From Rhyacophila brunnea (Eukaryota; Arthropoda; Insecta; Trichoptera; Rhyacophilidae): a stretch of DNA of 64,000 nt. Made by a program: the position numbers and the translations under genes. The stretch lies in assembly GCA_022495005.1 (NCBI GenBank), contig JAGYXB010000965.1:310001-374000 (forward strand), read 5' to 3'. The first letter of the stretch is position 1; each line of letters starts with the position of its first letter. The notes under the pieces were generated by a model. That model was not told where the DNA came from. It saw nothing but the letters and a program-made list of their open reading frames with translations, and did no database searches. Positions 1-11,212 of the stretch are shown piece after piece.

Positions 1-1700
1 AAACTAAATTTGCATTCTTGGAATAGTGACCCTAAGGGTGTCTGCAACCCAAAGCTTGCAAGCTACCAAAAATTCAAGTCTGAGCGGACAGAGCAAGTCG
101 TCATGCGCTGATTATTAGTTAGAGTAAGATGCAAGCTAGATCGGGCTTACTCATAATTATTGCCAGGTCGTTTTAGACTAATATTAAGTGAGCTTATATC
201 GAGTTAAGTCCGCTGATATTAAAACAGTAAGTTTTAACACTGGCCGAGTCGCTGAAAATCGGGCGTCATTTTAAGAAGCATATGATTCATTCAGTAGTAT
301 ATCAATGCCTGACATGCAATCAACAATAATATATTGCATCACATTTGAGTTTATCTGAATAATTTTTAGTCACACCCAATGAAAAGTGTTTCAATTAATC
401 ATATCCATTATGGGGGCTCAACAAAGAGATTTGGGGCTCAAGTTGTATAACATGACGACCGTGCTAAAAATCGGTCATATGAATGGGACAACATGGAAAT
501 CGTAGCGCAGTGATAACATCATCCAAACATCCATAGCCATAGATTATCAGTAGACATGTAACTGATAAAAAATATCTGGAGCACAGAGTCTGATTTCGCA
601 TTGCGTCATTCATGAATGAAAAGCAAAGGTGATCTTCACCCCGTTTTATTTTTGACCTTGGCTCAATGCGGTTCAAAGTTACAAAAGAATTGTTTTATGC
701 ATCAAAACAATTGATAAAGTCTCAAAAGATATTAAATTCACGATAACAAATAATGTTCAGACGGATATTGAAACAAAAGATTTATGATTTCTCCATAGCC
801 TTTGAACAACCATCAACAGATCTAGTGTACAATAAGTAGGTACTATTCTAGGGAATCGTTAAATTCTCCCATTAAAAGAAACCAATTAAGTACCTAGGTA
901 CCTACCTACTTGACAGATATTTCAATTTACAATCGATTTTACCTTCAAACAGCCGATAAAATAGATATAAATGACAATCCAATCGCAACTGATTGGAATG
1001 GTTTTTATTTTTAAAAATACTATCGCATAATATATTTATTATCTGCTGAAATAAAATAAACAAAGAGAAATACTTAAAAAAAAGTAAATTATAAACGAGT
1101 ATTCAGGCTTCGTGAATATGTAGGTAGGTAGGTAGAACTGAATACTTTACCCAAGGCCGTAAAACAACATAACTATCTGACCATAACAAAAATGGCTACC
1201 TATTTATAAACGTCAGACTGAATGTCAAAACAAAACATTAGATTCTAGTTTATCGGTTTTAGAACTATTTGATTATAATAATTACAATCGATTCCATTAA
1301 AAGATCAATATGAACAAAAATGCAGTGAACTATGAATCAATGGTCATATTTACTTGTAATTATTGTTAAATAACGTATTTTATATGCTTATTCATTGTGA
1401 CGTATTTTGCAATACTCAAATAAACATACTTATTCAACACTAAATCAATAAAACGTTAATTTATTCTGAAGGAGAATTTTTTACGCAATACTTTCCAGTT
1501 GTTTTCATCTAGTTTTGTTCAAATATTGCGAAGTTATTCATGTTTTAATACTTTTGCAATGTATATTTTGAGGTTAGGTGAAGTCCATGTTGACGTCGTT
1601 TCTAGTTTGAATTTCGAACGCTGTCAAATCAGATTGTCTCTTCACGCGATGTAATTTTGATTTGAAATTGGATTGAGTCTTTTGTTATGTTTTAATAAAA
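1..1700. other. Intergenic sequence upstream of RBM48
   Basis: AT-rich DNA with no convincing coding region. It contains a TACC/TAGG-type microsatellite at about 892-912 and again at about 1120-1136, a simple repeat common in insect genomes. The last ~140 bases before 1701 should hold the RBM48 promoter and 5' UTR, but no TATA box or initiator stands out. Confidence 0.6.
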
Positions 1701-1802
1701 ATGTCAGACGACAAAGAAATCGAATTGGATCATCATAAACAAAATGAATTATGCGCAACGAGACCTCCTTATAGGCAGGGAAGGAAGTTAACAGCCATAA
1801 AG
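1701..1802 (+). CDS. RBM48: RBM48 exon 1 (coding part)
   Basis: Thirty-four codons from the ATG at 1701. The exon ends AAG at 1800-1802, followed by donor GT at 1803. It contains the segment ATRPPYRQGRKLTAIK, the conserved stretch just before the RRM in RBM48 proteins. Confidence 0.85.
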
Positions 1803-4314
1803 GTTAAAATTTTAAAATGACTACATTTAAGCCGCCATCTTGTAAAAAGGGTACCTCAAATTAATTCACCTATCTCTGAAATGAGAAACATCATAGCACC
1901 TATACACGTTTACTGGCATCAATAGTGTGTATTTTAAACTATCATGACAATAAATGTTTACACTTAAAAGTGCTGACTGTCTCTCCAATCTCATTCTTCA
2001 AGCGTAAGCGAGACGCGATGTTGTCATTGTATGTTGCTATTTGAAAGGTTACTTAAAGTTACTTAAAGGCCATTATCGTTCTACTGCTAAATTATTTATG
2101 TGATTGGAATATTACTTCATCAGGACCGCATAAATGAGGATCGTGACCCGAATGATTTGGCTGTCGAGTAGCCTTCTTGATGGGTTGGCTCCTCTCTCGG
2201 CATTCTACCACATGCAAGACCTGTGGGACTCATAAGGTGTCCAATATCTGCTTTAATATTCTGACGCGACTTGCCTAAAAGACAAGACAGCGCGGATTAA
2301 ACAAATGGACACTATCGATCCTAATAATTATGACAATTAGGCCATGTGGATGTGACAGTTTACAATAACTCATAGTTATAGTTGCAGGCTGGAGAGTCTG
2401 GGTACAGGGAGTGTATCTGGGAAAGTGTGTGGTGTCCGCGACGAGAAGTTATAAGTAGTAGGCGGGTAAATGCGGAAGTCAGTGACACTAACTAGACTTT
2501 GTTAGCCCACCCATACCCTGCCGCCTTAAAAATAAAATAATAGTTATTATGGATATATCACGGCTGATCACGCGTCAGGCTTATAATATTGTTGGTCCCA
2601 GTTTCAAATCCCGGTTCTAGAAACAAAAAATCACACATTGTTTTTTAATGTGTGTTTGGACCCAGAGGTTGAGCATGTGGCTAAAATCCCATTTCTCGTG
2701 GAGGCCTATGTGATCTTCTCATAGTTTTAAAAAAATATATCTAAATGGACCCCCCCCCATACCATTTTTCTGTATGAGCGTCCAATTATATAATATAATA
2801 TGTTGTTTTCGCAGAAAATATAGATGTTAATTATGAAAATAAATAAAATTTAATCTAGAGTCATGGTGAGCACATTTCGCCTTGGAATATTTGGGTTCAA
2901 GGTTCGATTTCTGTTGAGTGAATAAATCTTCATCTATTGTACTTGTGCTGCACATTTCTACTTTCTGGATATCACTATGTGAAAACTTTAGTCCACGTAA
3001 CAGTCAATTAGCTAAGCGATATATTATTCAGCTCATTACCATTTCATTAGTGTGGTGACATCTATTACATCGCAAACGTTCTCTGCATCAATTTTGGTTT
3101 ACTAATGATTGTATTACATTTTTTTGTTTTAGACTTACACAATAAACAGCGAGTCTGTATACCTCCTGATATTTGGCGTACCCAAAATAAACCTGAGAAC
3201 CGAGCTTAAGACGCAGTGCAAGAAGTACGGCGCCTTGACATCACTGACCGTCGCGGCCAGTTACAAAACTGAGCAGTTCACGGAATGTTACGTTGCCAAA
3301 TATGATCGGATACAATCGGCCAGGGTGGCCAAGAGGAAATTGGACACGCGTAATTTTTTCGGAGGCGTCCTGCACGTTTGTTACGCGCCCGAAATGGAAA
3401 ACATCGAAGAGACAAGATGCAAACTGGACCAGAGAAGATTTGAAGTCAACAGGCAGTTGATTAGATATGAACTGTCGACGAAATCCATCGTTGAAATGCT
3501 TCGAAGTGACGCTGAAATAAATTACATTGATACTACGCAAAAAAATAGTTGTATAATATCACCAATAATTGACAATAGTTTGATGCAAGATAACGTTACT
3601 TCACATATAACTGAAGTATCTTTGTCGTATTCTTCTAAATACCCTAGTTTATCCACAAATTCATTACCGAGTATAGGTCCAGTACAAATTGAAAGTATAC
3701 CCAACAATTTACCAAAAGTAAATATCAATAATTTGCCAAATTCTTACAGTTCTGATTACCATGATGTGGCGAGCAAACGTTTTAAAGGAAATCGCGATCA
3801 AAATGTTAGGTTAGGTGATAATTTTGTAAATCAAAATAATTCGAATTGTATGGGTAATTCGAAATTCGAAATAAATTCAAATTATGAGTGTAATTCTAAA
3901 TTCAATATGTTTTCTATTGAAGATATCTCAGAAAATAGCACTGGTATTTGTTGTGATAATAACGGAAATAATAAACAAGATGACAGTTTGGCGTCCGATG
4001 ATGGAAAGAAGGAATTTAAAAAAAATGAAGTCGAATACGTTTTCAAAAGAAAACGCAAGAAAAACAGAAGCAAAACGGTTGTGAATAAAAAAGGTGCTAA
4101 TAACACACCCAATGCTTCGAATAGTTATTTCAATTTTTTGAATTCTGTCGAAATTTTGAAGGAATCAGACGGAAAGGATGATGCCGATAAAGCCGTCGAC
4201 GATTTTGGAAAAGTTACCGTCTACGATGCCGTAGAAAAGCCAAAAATTGTTAAATTACCGCAGAAGCATGTTAATAAAATTGTTTTTAACGTAAAAAATG
4301 ATAAACCATTGTAA
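1701..4314 (+). CDS. RBM48: RNA-binding protein 48 homologue (two exons: 1701-1802, 3133-4314)
   Basis: The gene encodes about 427 aa with one RRM. Exon 1 (34 codons) opens with ATG at 1701 (MSDDKEIELDHHKQ) and ends AAG before GTTAAA. The acceptor TTTTGTTTTAG at 3122-3132 opens exon 2 in phase 0. The RRM spans about residues 43-122: the RNP2-like strand VYLLIFGV lies at 43-50, an RNP1-like ECYVAKYD at 85-92, and the closing LHVCYAPE near 115-122, followed by the charged helix ENIEETRCKLDQRR, which is typical of RBM48. The rest (about 140-427) is Asn/Ser/Lys-rich, with a basic run near residue 310 that could be a nuclear localisation signal. Known for the family: RBM48 works with ARMC7 in the minor (U12-type) spliceosome; the function here is inferred from homology. 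The human protein is shorter (about 367 aa), and the difference is in the low-complexity tail. Confidence 0.88.
2160..2790 (+). repeat. Unclassified dispersed repeat, copy 1
   Basis: Related copies lie at about 8865-9460 and 56640-57090. Shared landmarks in the same order are a stretch like CTAAAAGACAAGACAGCGCG, a stretch like TATAGTTGCAGGCT, a segment reading TGACACTAACTAGACTTTGT, a GCCGCCTT block followed by TTATGGATAT, then AATGGACCCCCCCC. No terminal repeats or coding capacity could be seen. It could be a LINE 3' UTR or a non-autonomous element. Confidence 0.55.
2560..2734 (+). mobile_element. tRNA-derived SINE nested in the dispersed repeat
   Basis: The head is tRNA-like, with a degenerate B box near 2590-2605 (AGTTTCAAATCCC). 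The body motifs shared by all copies in this window follow: TGTTTTTTAATGTGTGTTTGG, then GGTTGAGCATGTGGCTAAAATCCC-like sequence, then ATTTCTCGTGGAGGCC. Direct repeats ATATATC flank it at 2553-2559 and 2735-2741, as expected for target-primed insertion. Confidence 0.7.
3133..4314 (+). CDS. RBM48: RBM48 exon 2 (coding part)
   Basis: This exon starts TYTINSESVY after the acceptor at 3131-3132 and runs open for 393 codons to TAA at 4312-4314. It holds the whole RRM and the low-complexity C-terminal tail. Confidence 0.88.
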   Translation, partial: TYTINSESVYLLIFGVPKINLRTELKTQCKKYGALTSLTVAASYKTEQFTECYVAKYDRIQSARVAKRKLDTRNFFGGVLHVCYAPEMENIEETRCKLDQRRFEVNRQLIRYELSTKSIVEMLRSDAEINYIDTTQKNSCIISPIIDNSLMQDNVTSHITEVSLSYSSKYPSLSTNSLPSIGPVQIESIPNNLPKVNINNLPNSYSSDYHDVASKRFKGNRDQNVRLGDNFVNQNNSNCMGNSKFEINSNYECNSKFNMFSIEDISENSTGICCDNNGNNKQDDSLASDDGKKEFKKNEVEYVFKRKRKKNRSKTVVNKKGANNTPNASNSYFNFLNSVEILKESDGKDDADKAVDDFGKVTVYDAVEKPKIVKLPQKHVNKIVFNVKNDKPL

Positions 4315-4669
4315 TCCAAGATGTGACAGAGCTGTCTAGCCTAGTCCAGTCTGTTAAATTAGTTGTAAGTCATTTCGCATTCCAGATTCATTTGTATTTT
4401 CAAATTAATACTGTGTGGGAGCATCAGTTTCTTCCGAGGATTATCGAATTCATCGAATTATTCCAAAATCGACAAAGACAAAAATCAAAATTGAAAAGCA
4501 TAATAGCCCAATGTATAACGAAAATGTATTTGCATTGAATATTTCGATCTCTTAGAGCTAAAATATCGAAAATGAGTTAAGTATTGAAATGTACCAAAGA
4601 TAGCCTATATTTTTATGTGTTAAAATATTGAATCTCCTATCATACCATTTAAAAGATATATACATACAT

Positions 4670-4675
4670 ATTAAA
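4670..4675 (+). terminator. Possible RBM48 polyadenylation signal
   Basis: ATTAAA, about 355 bases after the RBM48 stop codon, is the nearest recognisable polyadenylation hexamer. No AATAAA was seen between the stop and this point. It is a candidate only. Confidence 0.3.
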
Positions 4676-4977
4676 ATATATTGTAAATCCTCCAGGCAAT
4701 ATCTTTATGAGAAAAGATATTGTTCCTTAACAATATAGTTATCTTTATGCTAAGCTAAACGAAAGTCCATGCCAAAATATTGTATTTACATCAGATACAA
4801 TGTTTTTGACCATAAATATATTTTACACACTGATAAACACTGGAGATACAATGCATCTTGTATTGAAAGCTTGTTTGACATTTAGTTTGCAGCATTCTGA
4901 TATTTCATATTACGATTGAAATATTATTTTAAAACGCCATATTAATTGACTTCGAAGTACAATTATCTTCTTCTTCC

Positions 4978-6065
4978 GCCATATCCGCCCTTTAGTCGTA
5001 AAGCAGCACCGTCAGAACGCAAGCGTCGAATAGGCGGCATTTGGTTTTGACCGTGTACAATCGTGAGTCCCAGACACTCCGCATTGAGTTGAATGTTGCC
5101 CCAGCCATTCCCATTCGGATAGCGAGCTCTCTTTGCAAAATGCCATCTCCCGTGATGTGTACCCCCAGGTAATTGAAGCTGTCGACGCTTTCGATGTTTT
5201 GCCCATCGCTAATCAGAGGGAAATCTGGATCAGGACAGGTGCTATTACACAAAATGTTGCTTTTCTTCATGTTGGTTTTCAAACCAACGCGAGACGAGTT
5301 GTCATGCAACCTGTCGATTGTTCCTTGAATGCCCTCGATTGAGTTGTCGAATAGGACAGCATCATCGGCGTATTCCAGGTCGCATAGCTTCACCGTGGGG
5401 GTAACAGATATGCCTCGGTCAGGTGTTATTGACTTCCATAGTATGAAGTCAAAGAGGATGATGAAGAGAAACGGAGCAAGGACACAACCCTGTCTGACTC
5501 CGGTTGTGACCCCGAACAATTTCGTGACCGTCACCAATTCTGACACAGCATTCACTATTCTCGTGCAGGCATTTGATTATGGCAATGATCTTGGGAGGGA
5601 TCCCGTGTGCTCCCAGTACCCTCCAGAGGGAGGGGCGGTACGGACTGTCGAAAGCCTTCTCATGTTTAGCTCATGGCCCTGCTGGAAAAGATATTGAAGA
5701 TTGTGCATTTGGTCAGCACATGCTCGTCCAGGTAGAAACCCAGCCTGGTTTTTCCTGAGGACGTGCATTATCGGGTCTCTTATTCTCACCAAGAGGATGT
5801 TTGCCAAAATCTTTCCCGGAACGCTGAGTAGAGTAATGCCTCGGTAATTGTCACAGCTAAGAGGGTCACCTTTCTTGTGAAATGTGATGATTTCACCGTT
5901 CACCCAGCCCCTTGAACAGCGTTCTTCTTCCCACACCTTTGTCATCAGATGAAACATATGGTGCAGAATAGCACCAAGCTGTACTTGAGGAATTCTGGAT
6001 GTATGCCGTCTCCCCCCGGTGCCTTTCCATTCTTGACCCTTTTCACAGCCGATTTTATCTATCGT
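4978..6065 (-). pseudogene. LINE reverse transcriptase fragment, frameshifted
   Basis: The minus strand encodes reverse-transcriptase motifs in order but in several frames. Upstream (5957-5577): WVNGEIITFHKKGDPLSCDN, YRGITLLSVPGKILANIL and KNQAGFLPGRACADQ. Downstream (5555-4992): TGVRQGCVLAPFLFIILFDF, the catalytic box EYADD, and DSFNYLGVHI. At least two frameshifts lie between about 5700 and 5555. The fragment stops around CVLTVLLYD, and the endonuclease and 5' end are absent. The motif style is that of RTE/Jockey-like non-LTR retrotransposons. It is a dead fragment. Confidence 0.85.
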
Positions 6066-6075
6066 AACTGCCGCT

Positions 6076-6586
6076 ATGTTGTACGCAGTAAATAATTTTG
6101 AGAATATTCAGCTAATAGATTTGAAATTCATGGAGTCAGGTCACTCGTATCTAGAAGCTGATTCGATGCACTCTACCATGGAACGAGCAAGAAAATATAA
6201 AAAAGTATACAGTACAAATGAATGGGCTCTATTAATCGCCATAGCGAGACAAAAACCTCGACCATATTCTGTTTGCACTTTAAAGTATAGTGATATATTT
6301 AAACTACAGGAAGTCACATCCACAATGTTGCCAAGACATCCTCGGTAGAAATGTTAACTGGCTTAAAATTAAGAGGTTAGGGTTCGATAAGAAGATTCCA
6401 TTTGTAGTACAATTTAAATATGATTTGAGGGACGAAGAGTTCCATCAAATTGATACTTCGCAAAACGGGCGACGAAGCGGCCGAAGACGAAATTGGGATT
6501 TCTCACTACAGCCGAAATATAAAACAATTCTGCCTATTTCGGATCTAAAAAAAAAGATTTACTCTCCTTACTGTGTTCAGGAGTAA
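6076..6586 (+). pseudogene. Transposase-like relic, frameshifted
   Basis: Two overlapping frames together read like one protein. 6076-6348 gives NNFENIQLIDLKFMESGHSY then LEADSMHSTMERARKYKKVY. From about 6340 in the next frame, NVNWLKIKRLGFDKKIPFVV and QFKYDLRDEEFHQIDT follow. The ESGHSYLEADSMHSTMER pattern recurs, as I recall, in multicopy transposon-derived proteins of insects; I cannot name the superfamily with certainty. An AATAAA follows at 6704-6709. It lies directly beside the LINE fragment, which truncates its 5' end. Confidence 0.5.
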
Positions 6587-6589
6587 TTC

Positions 6590-7280
6590 CTGACGATTAT
6601 ACAATATGTATGAAGACCCACCTTCACTAATCAGAGTATATAAACGGAGATGATCAAAATTCAGATTCTGAGAATTAATTCTTTTATATTACCTACTTGT
6701 ATCAATAAAACTTAATTTTTTCATTATATTTCAATTGTGTTTTATTGTAAATCATAAAGTTGCATCTGCCATATTATGGTAATTATTTCCATGCCAAAAT
6801 ATTGTAACTCCATGACCAATTTTATTTTTTAATTATTTTACATTATGCAGTGTGAAAAATTTTTTTTTTTATTAAATGAGAAAGTTAAATAAATAAACTG
6901 TAATATGGAACTATAAACTAATTTTTATATCACAAAATCTAGTTTTCCAAGGTTTACAAACTTTCAATTTCGGTTTTCTCAATATTATGAATTATGGAGA
7001 TACAATATTTTAACTCCATGTCATCGATTTGTGAAGAAATCGATGATTTACCAGAGCCATCTACTTCCGGAACACTATCTTTATCTTAAAATGGAAGTTA
7101 GGTAACAAATAAATTTAAGATCATATCCAACATTTTAATTAAAAAGGGTAAAGTATCGCGACCAAAGCGTATAATTGAATCTGGTTGTTCCAATTTTGTT
7201 GCTGAAGCCTCTGCGAGATCAAATAAGTCCAAAAATAAACGTGAAGAGAAGAAAAAGAAAAATCAAAGTTATGTTAGTTG
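6590..7280. other. AT-rich intergenic stretch
   Basis: No coding exon is recognised. Short stretches resembling 'ATTATGGTAATTATTTCC' and 'CTCCATG' recur, suggesting old repeat debris, but nothing can be classified. Confidence 0.5.
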
Positions 7281-7388
7281 AAGTTGGAATTGGTTAGTTT
7301 TTAAAATTTAATTAACACTTGCCGAGATCAAAAGTTAACATTTATGTCAGATCTGCACAGCCTACCTCCACTCTTCGCCAGCGTTTTT
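7280..7388 (+). repeat. Fragment of the CAGTGGCG hAT foldback family
   Basis: The sequence from GGTTAGTTTTTAAAATT to the end TCTGCACAGCCTACCTCCAC is related to the right arm of the 11213-11862 element. Only one arm is present, ending near CTTCGCCAG. Confidence 0.5.
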
Positions 7389-7434
7389 CAAAGGTGTTCC
7401 GAGATAAAATGAAGTCGAGTATCGGCACAAAATA

Positions 7435-7735
7435 ATGAAAAATAGCTTTGAACATATCGCACCGTGTGTGTAAAACCAACGCATCTGCAAATTTTTCAAT
7501 ATCGAAATTAAATGCAAAACAACTGCAAAAGTCGTAAACCTGATAATGTAAAAGTGAAGTAACTGAAAGAACATGCAATATAATGTAGATATAAACCAAA
7601 TATTATGGTTTTTTTTAGAAACTCTATTTCTCTCAACAAAACGAAGACTTCAAACCCTAATATATCCAAAAAATATCTTTTGCAGCTGCCTTGGTTTTAC
7701 ACTCACGGTGCAATATATTTTAAAATGTTAATATT
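7435..7735. repeat. Imperfect inverted repeat
   Basis: The reverse complement of about 7440-7500 (TGCAGATGCGTTGGTTTTAC and onward) resembles about 7680-7735 (TGCAGCTGCCTTGGTTTTAC and onward). The arms are ~55 nt around a ~170-nt spacer. Probably a decayed miniature element. Confidence 0.5.
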
Positions 7736-7737
7736 TC

Positions 7738-7795
7738 TGAGTGGAGGCCCATATTATGATCTTATTAGGATCGGACACGGTCGTCTAATTCCTGA
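7738..7795 (+). repeat. 3' end of a SINE copy
   Basis: The sequence GTGGAGGCCCATATTATGAT then CTTATTAGGATCGGACACGG matches the tail of the SINE family seen intact at 15450-15689. The head and most of the body are missing. Confidence 0.55.
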
Positions 7796-8286
7796 AGTAA
7801 AATAGCAAATTGTCATGTGTGTTTATTTCAGTTACCTGGTGATACTGGACCCCCAGTCTAGAGCCCTGTCAGCCCCTCCCTTGTGGGGGCCATGCCCCAT
7901 GATATAAGAAATTTAGGTAGAGAATTTAAATTCATATCAAGTAATAATTCTTATACAAAAAAACTTCATTAACATTCCACTGTATGTTCAGGTGGCCCTG
8001 TGCTCCGTCTGGGAACGGTTACATGTTAAAAAAATGTATATTATTTAATGTAGGCAAGAAATAAAAAACTGATTTTATATATTTTCTTTTATTTGCAAGA
8101 TAATCATAGTTTTTATGCAGGAATATATTTAATTTATTCAATACAAATAAAGTTATAGAAAATTTTGTACAAAAGAGAATTAGAGGAGTAAATTAAAAAT
8201 AATATTACACATTATTATATAAAACAGAAAAAAACCTACATATAGAATAAACGACACAGCATAATAGCATTTTGAGTGAATTCTTA

Positions 8287-8540
8287 AGAATCATCCATAA
8301 ATGACCACATCCAAATGGGGAGGCGGTCACAGAGTGTTGTCACAAAACCAACAAAAGATATAATTCAAAAATATCTGATAACATTACAATGAAATCTATA
8401 ATTTTCAATAAAATTAGCCTTAATTTAGACAGGGGGGTTAAAACATTTTGTGACAGTGGGAGGAGAGAGTTATATAGAGATATTATATATATTATAGAGA
8501 AAATACCCAAAATCGTGCAATGTCATTTATGGATGATCCC
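8287..8540. mobile_element. Harbinger-like miniature inverted-repeat element
   Basis: Terminal inverted repeats contain ATCATCCATAAATGAC on the left and its complement GTCATTTATGGATGAT on the right. Sub-terminal parts carry TGTCACAAAA / TTTTGTGACA, a combination I recall from repeats widespread in insect genomes. TTA flanks both sides (8284-8286, 8541-8543), which fits the 3-bp target duplication of PIF/Harbinger. Superfamily assignment is tentative. Confidence 0.6.
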
Positions 8541-8864
8541 TTATAACATCAAACGAGCGTTACTATTATTAATATTATATACATACCTTACAATAATAAT
8601 TATGCACAGTAAACTTTCGATTTAACGGGTTAGATGAAAACATAAATAATTTCAAACAAAGAAAATATGAAAAAACTCCACAATTTTACTGCAACGCTTT
8701 GGAACGTTTACATATAACATCGCTACGCAGGAAGTGAGATCTATAACGGTATTTAGAGTTGACCAATTGATTAGCCGCTGTCAAAACGATAGTCCGGGGT
8801 GGTCTGATGCGTCGATTATTGACAAGGACTGTAAAAATACTTATTTAGATAAATGGAATATTGC

Positions 8865-9460
8865 TTGTTAAGCCTTCTCAAAGGGTTGGCACGCAAGGCC
8901 TGTGGCTACTTGAAGAGCTGTGGCACTCATGAATAATTAGTGAAAATTTCTTTGGCATCCAATATTTGCTTTGATATTCTGTTGCAGCATTTCTAAAAGA
9001 CAAAAGACACTAACAACCATTTGCGGATGCGACAGCTCATAAAAACCCGTAGACGAGTACCCTTAATTATACTAAAAGGCCAGAAGTTTATCCTTGGTAA
9101 AGATTTGGAGTAGCTGAGTATGAGGAATGTACTAGTCAGTGGCACCAGCTAGATTTTGTTAACTGGTTCTATGCCTTTAGCTAGTTTTCTCGCTCTATGA
9201 GGCCGTGATCGACATGCCGCACATACAAATTTTGCGAGTTATCTCGTCTGACTTTAAACTTAAATTACTAGCCACTGTCGATTGATTTGCATAATCTAAA
9301 AAATTAAGCCCAGTGACATCTGTTTCAAATGCTAAGCCAAAAACTATTGATATTAGCGATTGTCAGATACCACCATAGTAATATCGTGAGGCATAGAAAA
9401 GGTTAACCCCACCCCCTCCCGCTGCCTTAAATATGAATATATTATGGATATTTTTTCTTA
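8865..9460 (+). repeat. Unclassified dispersed repeat, copy 2
   Basis: Diverged copy of the 2160-2790 repeat. It shares CCTTCT..GGGTTGGC, ATTTGCTTTGATATTCTG, CTAAAAGACAAAAGACAC, CAGCTAGATTTTGTTA and the distal TATTATGGATATTTTTTC. Confidence 0.5.
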
Positions 9461-10290
9461 ATAGACCATAGAAGAAAGTCTTTCAACATGTTGTTATAAT
9501 TGAAATGCATAAAGTATTTTTTCCTATCCTACATAAGTAAATAATCATATAGTGAGAATTTAATCGTACAGTATTACTACGATTAAAAATAAACTGTCAA
9601 CACAAACTCTCTAAATCGAGAATCAACTGTACGAAAAAAAAAAAAAACACTAAATAAACATTTGCCAATGAGAGTTTAGTATGACAAGATGAATTCGCAT
9701 CGAAATAAATTTTAATTTACAAGATTTCTGACCTTTTTTTTTTTACATAATTCCATAAAATACACTCAGTCAATAATATTCACGATGCGCACTTCTCTTC
9801 CGTATTCATGCCGTATTATAAAAACCTGGTTTCCGTGAATAATTAATCCTGCCAAAGATGCGCCAAACATTTACAAGATTTTATGTTTCTTTCTTCTAGC
9901 AACAGTATCGTAACACAGAAACACATTATTATAAGTTTACGTGTAGTCATATTGCTGGAATCGTTAGAATATTGAATAAAACTGATAACCTAACTGTCAT
10001 TTCTAGCACGTGTGAAGTTAGTGGTGCGACACAATACGAATGAGATGATTTCATTGTGGTTATGACATATGCATGTACACCGTTTGCCCATGGCGCAAGC
10101 TTACCGCTCACGTGACATTATAACAATGTGTTTCTGCCTTAACAAATTCGTTTAGTCCGTTGGCTCCATACGGCAGTTCCAACACACATTTTGTGACATT
10201 AACGCTCTAATACAGAGATAGAGAAAGTATTCAATTTTTAAGTCATAGCCCTCAGAAAAGATGACAACCTGTAAAAACTCGTGATATTGA
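9460..10290. other. Intergenic stretch without recognised features
   Basis: AT-rich sequence with short A and T runs. No exon, inverted repeat or TE motif was recognised. Confidence 0.5.
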
Positions 10291-10440
10291 GTCAGATCGA
10301 ATGTGGCAAGGGGTAAGAATGATCTTTCTCCAGATGGACAGACACGTAGGTGTCACATTGACAAAGGCCCTACGTGCTGTTGAATGCCGGGAGGCATGGA
10401 GCCAAGCCGTGGAGAAGGATGAAGGAATCATCTAACCACG
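10290..10440 (+). repeat. LINE C-terminal coding fragment
   Basis: The plus strand reads TKALRAVECREAWSQAVEK followed by a stop. The pattern 'AVE.REAW...V' is typical of the extreme C-terminus of insect non-LTR retrotransposon ORF2. Upstream is out of frame. Confidence 0.45.
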
Positions 10441-10911
10441 ATCGTATCTCGATGCAATGTGAATGCATTTCACTAGGTGTTATACAAAACACTCATTGGC
10501 AGAATTGAGATCCTCGGGATTGAATGAATACAAGTGCACTGGTGATCAGGTTGACTAAATCAACTACATACTATGTGAAGTATGCGATTGTAAATGTACG
10601 AATGTCCTCAAAGATTATCAATAAAGAATGCGTGTTTTGTTTAGATGACAGAATCATGCTTTCTTACTGCCATACAGAGAAGGTAAACAAGACTTTGAAG
10701 GTAGTTTTGCTTTATGACTTAATGACAGTCATGCCAATAAACGGTCTTGAATTTCCTCAAATATTTATATTGAATGCGTGCAGATGTAAATATTGAAAAT
10801 AAGTTTAAGTTTAACCCACATTTTTCCACACTTGAGAACCGTACCTTTTTACAGCCATGCTGTATTCCTTGGATATACCCCAACGTTTGGTAATAAAATG
10901 ATTTTGATTAA

Positions 10912-11060
10912 AATTGTGTATGAGTCAGAGTATGGACCTAATAGGTTGAGAAAGTGGCTGACATCCATTTCTCGTGAAAATAAAATCTGTTAATACAAGC
11001 CTCCAATCTGTGGAGGCTCATATGATCCTATTAGGACCGGACATGGTTGAAAAAAAAAAG
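10912..11060 (+). mobile_element. 5'-truncated SINE
   Basis: Body and tail of the SINE family: TGAGTCAGAGTATGGACCTA, then GTGGCTGACATCCATTTCTC, then GATCCTATTAGGACCGGACA, ending in an A-rich tail. The tRNA-like head is missing. Confidence 0.65.
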
Positions 11061-11212
11061 AGAAATATCTGTGTAAAGTGTTTGAATCGCGCATAAATAT
11101 GTACATAATATGTGGTATTGTGAAAATGTGCTAACTCATTTTTTAATTATACATAATGTCATATGTATTGATTTAATCCCCAGAACCTCAGTTATTCATC
11201 TATTATCTATAT

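Larger units (their letters stand above)
1803..3132 (+). other. RBM48 intron 1 with dispersed repeats
   Basis: A 1.33-kb GT-AG intron. It carries an unclassified dispersed repeat (about 2160-2790) that is itself split by a SINE at 2560-2734. No other coding exon is visible in it. Confidence 0.8.

Noticed and set aside
3241..3540. Minus-strand 99-aa frame opposite RBM48
   Set aside because: It lies antisense to the RRM exon, whose frame has clear homology; the opposite frame has none.
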